Of a stretch of 64,000 nucleotides of DNA, positions 24,301 to 36,300 are shown one piece after another. The DNA comes from Sthenelais limicola (Eukaryota > Annelida > Polychaeta > Phyllodocida > Sigalionidae): positions 59,540,986 through 59,604,985 of the forward strand of contig OW804097.1 in NCBI GenBank assembly GCA_942159475.1. Direction: 5' to 3'. Positions within the stretch are counted from its first letter, which is position 1. Each line of letters starts with the position of its first letter. A program made the position numbers and the translations under genes. The notes under the pieces were generated by a model that saw only the letters and a list, made by a program, of their open reading frames with translations, did no database searches and had not been told where the DNA came from.

Positions 24301-27300
24301 CTGAAATTACCACTCAGAAAATACCTGAAGTTACCACTCAGAAATTACCGGAAGTTACCACTCAGAAAATGCCGGAAGTTATCACTCAGAAATTACCGGA
24401 AGTTACCACTAAAAATTACTTGGGAGAAATCGCCAGAAATATTAGAAGAATTAAATTACATTAACTGTATATTATGTTGACCTATTGGATTGGAATTTTG
24501 CATGGATGTTGTAATAAATTAAATTAAATTATAATGTGAAGTGCATGTTGAAAGCTATTAATGTTAGCAACAGAAATATCAGTCCGTTTTCAATACTCTA
24601 TAGGCAGGGGGAATGGACACTTATCTATGTGAGTGGCATGAAGTTATGGTATTCGTACGTCTTCGTTATTTCTTCAGATGTATGTGGCTCTAATCTATAT
24701 ATTTAACTTCCAGGATATGATCTCAGATAACACTTCAACAGCTTGAAGCTTTTCCTTATGTACTAGGTGCTGAGTCACATATATGTGTTGAATGCTATTA
24801 TTCAGATTTTGTCTTTTACAAACACACCGGGTGCAATTAACAAAAGCTTATTAAATGTAGTCTTGATTCATTAAGGTGCATGCATGATATTGTCTATGAA
24901 TAGCCTAATTCGCCTCTCAACCCTTCTATGATAATTGCTTTAAAATGTATTTTTTTATTATGAGAATATTGTGCCAGCTCTAATTTGATACTAAAATATT
25001 CCTAAATATTTCCAATATTGTTCCATTAGCGAGTTGATGTAAAAACTATAAACTTCATGAACTAATTGTTCAGGACGCTCAGATATATATAATGACATGC
25101 GTGTCAAAAGTGGCCAAACGTTTAGTTGTAAAAGGCCCCTAAATAATGGGACCATTTAAGTAAATATCTTCGGTATAAAGTTGTGTTGAAGGATATTGAT
25201 TTTTTGCCTTGAATGATGACAACAGGTTGTAAATGAATACACGTCCTGGTCTAGAACCTCGATATATATTTTCAATTTTGACTATTATATCCTTTTTAAA
25301 GATGGGCAAACTTACCCCAATTGTACTTTTCCTTGTGGCCTGACTATTATATCATGCTTACAAATTGCATCAACAGACACTCTCTAGACACTAACAATTG
25401 TAAAGTTGTACCTGGCACTAGGTTCATGTAGGTGAAAATGCCTTTAGTAGAACAGAAATAATTGTACTGTTGACTCAAATTTAGTTCGTACTGGAATCAG
25501 TATGGTTGAAAACTTCCCAAAACTGAAATCTCTTCAAAATTTATTTTTCAAACAAAATTCGCAAAATTTGATTCTTTGGGGATGATTAAAATGATACCCT
25601 ACAAATCAGTTTTTTAAATACTGTACATATAATGGAGGCACGGTAAGTTTTCTCTTGACAATTTTCAATACATTTAGCATGAACAATCGTGTATCCTTGA
25701 ACTAAGTGTATGTGGTCATTGTGCTTGTAGTGTGGTGAGGGAGCTGGTCAAGCGGAACAAGACAGTGGTCAACCACGAGGACGAAGACTCCAACACAGCT
25801 CTCCATCTGGCGGCGTTGGCGGGACACAACAAAGTTGTTCGCGAACTTATCGAGACAGGAGCTGACATTGAAGCCAGGTCAGCATTGCGTGTATATTTCC
25901 TTACTTTAGTTTGGTTAGGGTCCTGCCTATGCGATAGTATCTAGCGTGAAGAGATCATTTTACTGTTCTTTGATTAGGAACAAAAATAGTGATTTTCGTT
26001 CCAGGATCGAGGGCACTCTTTTTTGTCAGCAAATACCAATTGCTAATACTCTACATTATAATATCACAGTTCTGGGGAAATTGGGCAGTGATTCTGACAG
26101 TGTAAAGCCTCTGAAACCCTCTCATGTTTAGTAGTTCAGAATCAGACTATCCTTCATTTGGTGAACCTTGCATTTTGGGTCATACCATTACCATGTTTCT
26201 TTGATTAATTACAAATCTCCAGAATCACCGGGAATTCATTGTGACCGCTAAAGGTCGTAGCAAAAAATAATTAGCGCTTTTGCATATAACTGAAAATAAT
26301 GCACTGACATCTTAGGTCAAATAAAAACATTTTAAATTTTTTTAGGGCACACTGTCTCCTATCGATTGATATCAGTCACTTGAACTTGATTCTAAATCAA
26401 GTCAATAATTCTTTGTTGATTAAATTGATCTTTTATATTTACTCTCCTATACAGAAACACAACGCTGTGGACGCCACTAGACTGTGCTGCAGCTAAGGGC
26501 TGGCCCAAGGTGGTGCGTATACTACTGGAGGCAGATGCTCCAGTCGATCCCATGGACAAGTCCAAGACCACGCCCCTTCACTTGGCCTGCAGGGGCGGTC
26601 ACGTGCCCGTCGTCAACATACTCCTGGAGTGGAACGCTAACGTGCGTCAGAGGGACGCTGACGGCAATAACTGCCTGGATTTGGCGGTAGATGGTGGCAA
26701 CAAGTGAGTCGGGTTTACTTAAAATTAGTTAGTGATGATGATAATGATTTTTTTTATATTCTTAATGTGTCTTTTAATAACAAGAGGGATACAAGGTAAT
26801 AAACCTACACTTCCGCCCGTGCAAAATAATTTGAACCAAACTATTTATATCTTTTATTCTTTTCGTTGTTACTAACACATGCACATATACCCCAAAAATG
26901 TATAATTGAGTAACTGGTTGTTGATATTGATGACCAGGGACGGGAAGTAAAAGGCAAGCAATTCTCAATCCCCCAGCACCTGTTTATGCTGGGCCCGTAG
27001 CATGTTCACCGGGGAAAATATATTTATTAAAAACGTAAAATAACAATGCTACATTTATCAAGCAGAATATTGCCAAACACATGGCATATATCTGGCGGTT
27101 GGCCAGTTCTTCCAAAGTGCACCTGTAGGAAAATACATTGAAGTTGAGAATGCAGTAACAACTAACAATGTAGTTAGGTAACTTGAAGCTGTGATGAAGC
27201 TAACGAATGAATGGTGGAGCTAACATCTTATCCGAAGATGGAACAGGTGGCTCAGCTCTCAAATCAAGTAGTTTGTACCATGAGTATAACCAGACCTTAT

Positions 27301-30300
27301 GCTAACTAACATTATTACTATGTTAGTGCTTTATCAATCACTGCCTTTAAGTTATGTTAGAACGCTAATTTTCTTTTCGTATAACCCAACAACACCGGGC
27401 TAATTTAGAGACCCCCACCCGGGGAATTGTCAACCCATTATAAATAAAGTCTTTAGAATAACAACATCTATGTATCATACCGACTATATAACTACTCTAG
27501 ACTTGCTTAAATTAACCCTCATTTCTTTAGGGACGTTGCCATGGCAATCATTGCTAGTAGTCACTGGCGGTCGGCTCTGATGAACGAGACGCTGGATCTG
27601 AATACAGGACTGCGCAATACGCCCATGAGGAAACTCATTAGGAAAATGCCTGGTATGTGTGCAGCCATCTTAACAGCTGAATAGTTCTCTTCTTATTGTG
27701 ACTCTTTCAGTATATTTGTGATGTTTTACGGGAAAACGAGAAATTAATCGCAAAACTCATGTTATTCAAAGTGTTTTATTCACGAGATCTCTTTGTAGAA
27801 ATGTTCTGATTTTGGGGGTTTCTAGCGCTTTGAGTCGTGTGAATACATGTACCGAATTTCAAGACTACTAAATATGTCTATGCATTTCTAAGCACATCCT
27901 ATGGTGTATATCTATCTACTTTACTAGTAATTGTACACCCAGAAATATTGCGAACATTTTTCAAACAAAAAAGTCAAACATAAAATACTTTTTAGATTTC
28001 CTAAATTCTAACATTGTTTTGTTTCAATCCAACTTATCTCACCTTTTGAAATATGAATAGATTTGAGTGTCTTTTTAGTTACACAAAGTGTTCGTCAATA
28101 TAGGCTAAATATTAGCTGTCAATGTCTGAAATGTTAATGTTTTATTTTGCAGATGCGGCAGAGAAGGTGTTCAGCCACTGCACGACATCAGAGATCAACA
28201 ACCCTGACCATCCGGATTACTCAATCAAATTTAACTACGAGTTTCTCGACGACATGTACGCCAACTGGCGAGAGGACGGCATGTCCGACTCAGTCTCCAT
28301 GTCAGGTAACTAATAAATAAAAGAAAATTTAGATTTTTTTTAGGCCAAAAAATAGATGTTTCTGATCTTCCCCCGCTCGCCAACACCCCTACCTACTTAG
28401 AAAAACGTATTCACCTAAACAAAACTGTTGCCCTTGCCTAATATTTTTAAAACCCAAATAAGCTAATTAAAGCAATGCTTCCTAACCAGAAAACCCTTAA
28501 AAGTTACATTTCTTTTGTTCAAAACAACTATTGTCACGAAATAGACCTTGTTTCAGTTCCTGCATGGAGGGTGGTATCCTACAAAAATAACAAAAGTTAC
28601 TCCCCCCCCCCCTTCTCAGCTAATATAAATCAGAAAATTTTATTTATTTTTTGGCCTCATTGGATAAAAGATAAAGCGAGAGAATCCATGGTTAATATTT
28701 CCTCATGTGGAGATCTTTCATCGCAGTAAAACAGAATGAATGGGTCACGCTCTCACTCGTCATACGTCAACATCGTCTTCAGATCACGCAGTTCTCACTT
28801 GTCTGATGTGAATTGTTCTGTTTGTCCCAAATACCCACAGAATATTTTCATTTGCATCAAGTGACAGTTCAACTTCCCCTTCTCATTTGATTCTCACTGT
28901 TTCAAGGGAAAGACATGGCAGGGGAGTTGAAAAGAGGACTAATGAACGCATACAGTGGGTATCTTGCTCAGAATGATGCTTATTGTGGCGTTTCCTGGCA
29001 CTAAAGCTGCATTCTCAGCATTTGGGATAAAAAAAACTTACTGAATTTACTCATAATTGTGATTTTTAGAACTGAATTTATTAACATTCTGCTGCTGTTG
29101 TATGTTTATACAAGAATTTGAAGTCAAATCAGCCTTGAGAAAACGGTCGCTGTTGAGCAATAATAAGTAAAGCCACCGCAGAAAAAGATTTTGGGGGGCT
29201 TCCGTAAACATAAATGTGGACTTTTATGAAGCCCTGTAGAAAAAAACAAAACCTTCCAAAAATTTGATCCAAAGACTTTTAGATGGGTAGGAAAAGAATG
29301 GAACAAAACTGAGAAAATCTTTGTTTTTTTACCTTTGTGATCTCCAAGAAAAATTAAGAGACTACTTTATTGTCAATCTGCAGGTCTGAAAAGAATAAAT
29401 CCAGGTCCAAGTACCATCAGAATGCTGTTCCAAATTTAAAAAAAAATATAATATTAACTGAGAATGCTGCTTTACGAAGCACCTAGCAATTGTGTATTGC
29501 ATTCTGTAGATACGCCACCGACGCTTATATTATAGCCAGGTCTATGTGTCCTTAGCAGGCCCTAGCAGTTTGTCTACAGTATTCTTGCTTACTTTCTCAA
29601 TAGTTGTACAGTATGTGAAATTTTTGCGCATTTCTACGCTCATGCCCCTTTAAATTCATCTTTTAATTGAACTGTAGCCTACATTACGAGTCTGATTGTG
29701 CTTTGTGTATATTTCAGGCGCCACAAACAGACATGAGTGTCAGGGTCCTCTTATGTTTAAACAGAATTTTGTTTACCTTATCTTTCTTCGTTGGCGCCAT
29801 TGATTGACTATAATTCAGTCATACTCATAAATGAAGATAGGAGAGTTGGAGTTTATTATTCAATAGGGGAGATTTGGAATAGGATAATATGATGACTGGT
29901 GGACTGAGGCAAGAGTAGAGGCTCATGGGTAATTTTGACCGGAAGAAGGGCCTCAGTCACCTGTGTTTACATTATGTTGGTACAGTTTCCAATGCACACA
30001 GAGAGAGCCACCAATTAAAAGTCATTTTAGAGGCAGAAAAACATCTAATATCACCACCTGAGGATGTGCATGATGCACTGTGTTCAAAGAAGGGCACCTA
30101 GCTACAGCTGTGGTCAGAGCCACACCCACCCTCTGATAGGCCTCGGTCCCTGTATGAAACCAGTGCCAACTACTGCTATCTCAATCCAAACTGGGTATTC
30201 CAAATCTTGCCTATTGAGGCTCTCCATCACGTTTGTTATCATATCCTAAAAGTGGTCATTAACCTGTTTACTGACGCTTTAAGAGATTAACTTTGCAGTT

Positions 30301-33300
30301 CAAATAAGGAGTGTTTGTGTTTGTTTGATGAATAATTCCCTGTACATGGGGGAATTAGTCAAATACTGTGAAGGCTATCGTTGTGCAGGATCTGGTATAG
30401 AAACACAAAATTCTTGAATAAAGGGAAGTCTACAGTGTCTAGAAATCTAAGAATAAAATGCACGATATTTGTTCAATCAAGGGATAATGAAATAATAATG
30501 AGTCCTGTCTGTCCAGTCATGTGAAAAGATTTGTTGACAGACTGATTTTATGCTCTATATGGGTGAAGTCGTCAGTAAATGTACAATTCGCCTTCACTAA
30601 TCCTCTCAAATTTAAGGATAATATAAGTTTCAAAGTACAGTTCAACATAACTGAACAAATTGTTTAAATCAATCCAACACCAGATATACTTGAATAACCT
30701 AGTATTTGGTATTAGCACCTAGTGTTTTGCAGCTTAATTTAGCCAAATTTTCTCCAATGTGTAGAGCTGCCGATTGTAAGTTTTTTGACGGCCTGACCCA
30801 TATAATAGTCGATATAATGGTCGGTATATGCATATACCGACCATTATATCGACCATGAGGTAGGCATGACTTCCTGCCTCCCTAGGCTATTAAATGTTTT
30901 AACATTTAAATGTGTAAATATTGGTAAAACTGACGGGAGGAATGCAATTCGCTTGCCGAAAATCGAACCCAGGGTCTGTTTTCCATGTCGAAAATTGACT
31001 CTGGGGACGTTTTGACGGGGTCAATCTTTTATAAGATACTGGCCCTGATATATTTTGATAATTGAAACTAGACCAAACAGCTGGATGCACGGTTTATCAT
31101 TACTTTCACTAGTTTATATGTTTAATTATGCAATTATGTAGATGACATGCAATTTGTCAGAAGTACTCCGGTTTGACCATTTCTTCTTTCTTTGTTCCTT
31201 CGCACCATCGCACTCATACGACATAGCCAGTCGCACATACCCACTCCCATAGCCCAGGTTTCATTTTAATACAGTAATCTGTTAATTGAAATGAAAAGTA
31301 TTTTAAAATGTACATGTCATCTATCGTTTCCCTTGAGTTTCAAGGTCTTCTAGTCATATTTAGTATTTTAAGAATTAATAAGAGGCATGACTTCCTGCCT
31401 CCCTAAAGAAAGAGGTCCCTAGGAGGTCCCTAGAAAGTCGACAGAAATTGTATAATTCGCCTTCACCAACCCTCTCAATTAACCCAAATTTAAGGTGAAA
31501 ATGGGTTTCGAAATACAGTTCAACATAACCGAACAGAGTTCTCGATTCAATGCAATACCAAATATACTATACCTAATATAGATATACCTAGTGTTTATCA
31601 TACTAAATGTGAAGTTACTGTCTATTATACATTTTCTGATAGCCTGACCCAAAAATAATTACTACTACTGCTATGGGTCAGATCGTCAGAAATTGTACAA
31701 TCGGCAGCTCTACACATTTAGTAAGCTCTGCTAAATTATGCTGAAACTTCGGCATTGCAAGGTATATCTGAGTATATTTGGTATTGCCTTGGTTCAAACA
31801 ATCTGTTCAGTTATGTTGAACTGTAGTTTGATCCTTAATTTTGTCTTAAATTTGGGTATTTGAGGGAAATGGTGAAGGCAGATTGTACATTTTCTATCGA
31901 TTTGTATGCGTAATATGTAATATATATCTATTTCCAGATTTATTTCCAGATCTGCGATACATTATGTTACAGGGAAAATGATATCTAAAAGACATTTACA
32001 AATGAATTACCTTCTGTGAATGAACACAGGTCTTCCAGAAAACCCTTAGTAATATTACGCGAGGAAAATGTTTGATTGTGTAGACTAGTCTTACTTATTT
32101 CTTGATTCCTTGTTAAGTAGCCACAGCAGTGGGTGGAAGACCATGGTCGATCATTACTGATTATCCTACCATGAGCCCATATCCCGTTATGTCAATGGCC
32201 TCAATTGTATTATTTGTCACTTGTTTACGACATGTGCCTTAATATAGTATTGTGTGATGACACTTGTCTGAGGATACACTGTGTAAGAATTCTAAATATA
32301 TATATTTTTTTAATTAAAGACTTCTTTTTATTTATCATACATTATAAAAATGTAATCAATGTATGGTTTGAGATAAAGTAGCATATCATTATGACCCACT
32401 ATTACAATAATAATATTGGTTTTTTTTGCGGTGCAGAGGCTGTGTATGACGAAGAGAACCATGTATTAGCCGGGATCAAGCCCTACTCGTCAGACTCCGG
32501 AGTGCTACGTAAGAACCACCCCCTCATGATCATGGTAAAAGCAAACCAGGAGGACCTGCTAGCCCACCCTCTTGTGACGTCACTCCTGCGTCACAAATGG
32601 AACAGTTTCGGGCGTTACGTCTACTACACCAACCTAAGCATTTACTGCGTTTTTCTGACGTTCCTTACTGCCTACCTTCTCGTATCCATTCCACCGTATA
32701 TGTTCTTGTAAGTCTAAATTTTTGCTCTATCAGTTATTTTCGTGAAAAGTGATTTAATTGTTATGAGGGGAGAGATGTCATATTGTGAGTGATTGGAATT
32801 TAAAAAAGGCGAATCCCTCATACTTCTTTTTTGGACAAGATTTTTATTCAGTAGGTATGTACAATATAACCACAAACAATCTCGTTCCATGGAATGGTTT
32901 TCCTCATGCCCTGATTGATTTTGCTATTAACTCTTGGCCGTATTTGGTGGGTGAGAACGCATTATATAAGTAACAATAAATTGGTCGAGAGGAGACATTT
33001 CATTAATAAGTGTTCATTAATAAATTACAGCCTTTGTTTTAACACACAGTGATTTCGTCAACCATTTAAGCTAGCTAAATGTTGTATGGATGAGGGGTGA
33101 GGTTATCAAACGATCATGAAAAAAATGATGATGGAGGTGGATGAAGAGGTGATACAATGTTGACTATCATCTGAAATTCTATTTAGTCTGATTGTGGTGG
33201 GTGAGTGAGTGGTATCAGTGCGCAATTTACAAGAGGGACAAACCTAGATTTTTGTTACAATAAATGCCATTTGATACAATATATACATACATAAGAATTA

Positions 33301-36300
33301 AACAGGTACAACATTATTTGAGGTATGAGATGATGTTTAAGAGCAGAGCTAAACTCTTTGGGTACAGCTAACCGCCTGAGGGACGGGTCAAGATTATTCC
33401 CATTCTCTGGCGCATTGATATAATAAAGATTTTCTATCTTTTTCTGTTCTGGGAATGAAGGTGGTCAAGGTGGGAGCAACATTTTGCCTAGTATTTCTAT
33501 TTTCTAAGTTGTTATCCTTATGATTTGCCTTTCCATGCGCCAATTTCATATTATTATAGAGTATTCTATCTTTTATTAGCATAGTCCTAGTTTCAACATG
33601 CATATCTAGAATTGGGGTTCAGATGTCCGAACCAGTGGCACATCATAGTATTCTATTTTGTAGTTTCTGCAATCGATTAAGGTCACCTTGGTTAAGGCAG
33701 GATGGTATTGACAGACTAGTCAAATAATGATATGATTTTTGATTTACTCAGCATAATAGCTGTCCTAGTGTCTAAATTCTTCCTAATTTTATTAAAAGTG
33801 TATAACTTGTGGTTTATCTGCTTGATGACAGAGTTTAGCTGTCCACTGGCTGTCATAGTTAGATGTGAATCGAGCTTTATTCCTAAATATTCATATGAGT
33901 CCACCAAAAGTAATTCAGTACCATCCACCTTGACCGATACCTTTTTCCAATGGGTTTTATGTCTGGTATTGAAGACCAACAACTTTGTTTTTGCTACGTT
34001 TAGAGATAACTTGCTACCTATACACCATTCATAAAATTTCTTTATATCAGAGGATAGAATTCCGTCACATCTTTTCTGGTTGGTTGCCGAACTATAAATG
34101 ACAGTGTCTTCTGCATATTGAATATATCTACTAGTAATGTTAAGGTCTTTAATATCGTTCACATAAATTAAGAAGAGTAATGGCCCAAGTATAGATCCTT
34201 GAGGAACACCTATTGGAATTGACCCCTCTGAAGAAGCATGCCCGCCAATTTTTACCCTTTGAGTTCTATCACTAAGATAAGAACTGAACAATTTAAGCCC
34301 ATTTCTTCTATTCCTATGTCGTGTAATTTCATTAGTAATATTTTATGGTCTACACAATCAAAAGCTTTACTAAAATCTACAAAACAAGCTAGAGTGTAGT
34401 TTTTTCTGTGTATCGACATGTTTATGTCTGTAACCAAATTATAAATTGCTTCATTAGTACTATGCCTTTTTGGGAAGCCTAGTTGATGTTCACTAAGCAG
34501 ATTATTTTGATTCAGATATTCGTATAAATGTTCTGCTATAATTTTTTAAAGAATTTTTCCAGCTACATGTGTAAGTGAAATCTGGTTTCACTGGTCTGGT
34601 TTCATTGGGAGTTTTGGCAAGGGGCTTCTTCGGCAGAGCCTTGACAATACTGCTTTTCCACATTTTGGGGAAGATGTCGTATAAAATTGATAGCCTAAAA
34701 ATATGTTCATATCCAGAACTTTTTGCGACTGCTATGTCCGATTATTTTTAGAACAAGTTCCTTATCCACCACAGGCAGGTTGTACGCAAATTCAATATTA
34801 TAGGTATTTCTTTTGTATGGAGAGGAGGGAATCTTTTTGGCAGTTTTAGTTCCGATATTACAATAGTACTCATTTAATTTGGTCGCAGCCTTCACACCTA
34901 TAACAGTTTCGTTTCTATCATTTACGATAGAAGTAATCTCCCCTTTTTTTGTTATCAATTTCATTGATGGTCCTCCAAAATTGTTTCGAGTCATTTCAAT
35001 GTTCATTCAATAAATTTCTATAATACTGTGACTTTGCCTGTTTAACAGCTCTATTACAATGGTTTCTAGCCTGCCTTGCAATGAGTATGTCATCAGGGGA
35101 TTTGGATTTATTTGCTTTTTTGTAAAGTCTTTCTCTTTCTATTCCTAGTTCAGTTAGTTCCCTAGAAAACCATGTTGGCCGGTTATTCTAGATCTTAAAT
35201 ATTTTTATGGGAGCAGTTATGTTTGCTGCGATCAGAACTTTGTCATATAAAATTTTCCAGCAAGCATTTGGATCAGACAGGCTATAATAAACTGATAGAG
35301 TGATAGAATGATATGACGGCAGCTGATATGCTCGACCCGAATTGGGTTCGGTAGACCCTTCACAGGCATGTTAGTATAAAAACTGATGTTATGTTGTCTT
35401 GTAATTAAAATGAGTTTTGTTGTTGGTACGGCTGATGACTGTGATAACAAGCAAGCAAATAGTAGCGAGTTAAAAATCCTATTAACTTGTTTAATTTATA
35501 TTCAATCAAATACAAATTTATATTCTCCTTGCAAATCTATATTCATATTTTCAGCCAATAAAATATCACAATCCTGCCACTGAGAGTCCTTAAAAAAGTC
35601 ATTATTTTGAGCTTGAAAAAGTCCTTAAAAGTTCTTAAATGTCTACCTGCTATATATAATTTATTAATTTGTGATTTGAAAATAGTTACTTTGCTTACTC
35701 ACATTATATCGATGATGCTATTTTCAGTGGAAATAGAGTTAAAAAAAATCCCTCTCCACTTATTTAACCTTTATCTCCCTTCATATTTCTAGTGAAAATA
35801 TACAAAAATATTTCCCAAATGGGACAGGCGGATTATCGGAATGTGAAGTGATTTTAGCTGTTGGTGGTTGGGAAGTTGATGCTGCCAGGAAGTGGCTATT
35901 CCTGTATATTGGCAAATATATTGTCCTTGGCATATGCGGCTTCTCCTTGCTGAAAGAGGTATGTGTCTAAATTCTGTCTAGATATTTATATATCTAATTG
36001 ATATAACTATATTTATATAAATATAAATACAAAGTTGATATAATATGAAGAATATATATATAGATCTATAGTGTAATATTTGCTATTTTGTGTAATTATT
36101 GATTGCAAAAGAGTGTGTAGTCTTAGAGTATTTCAAAGTTGCCATCCCACCTGTCCCCTATACAAATCTCAGATTTTACTTATTTAGATCACAATTACCC
36201 TTCCCCGCCTTGTTCCAAGTGTTTGGCTTGCGAGGGCAACTATACAAACGAGCTGGCAACAGCTATAGCGTAAATTTTTAAGAAATGAATGAAAATTGGT

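Larger units (their letters stand above)
23025..25730 (+). other. Intron after exon 10b
   Basis: Apart from the family A and D elements, the 24-bp minisatellite and a copy of the TACTGGAATC-type repeat (about 25490-25640), nothing is recognised. Confidence 0.6.
28306..32436 (+). other. Intron 14 (4.1 kb) with repeats
   Basis: Contains a family C MITE (29001-29475), family A MITEs at 30561, 31433 and 31675, and a perfect 46-bp palindrome (30808-30853). In 28306-29000 and 29476-30550 nothing is recognised. Confidence 0.65.

Noticed and set aside
24136..24480. Two overlapping frames of 75-114 aa
   Set aside because: Generated by the 24-bp minisatellite; no splice signals that fit the channel.
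33716..34291. A functional reverse transcriptase gene
   Set aside because: Frame breaks and the YAED substitution show a dead LINE.
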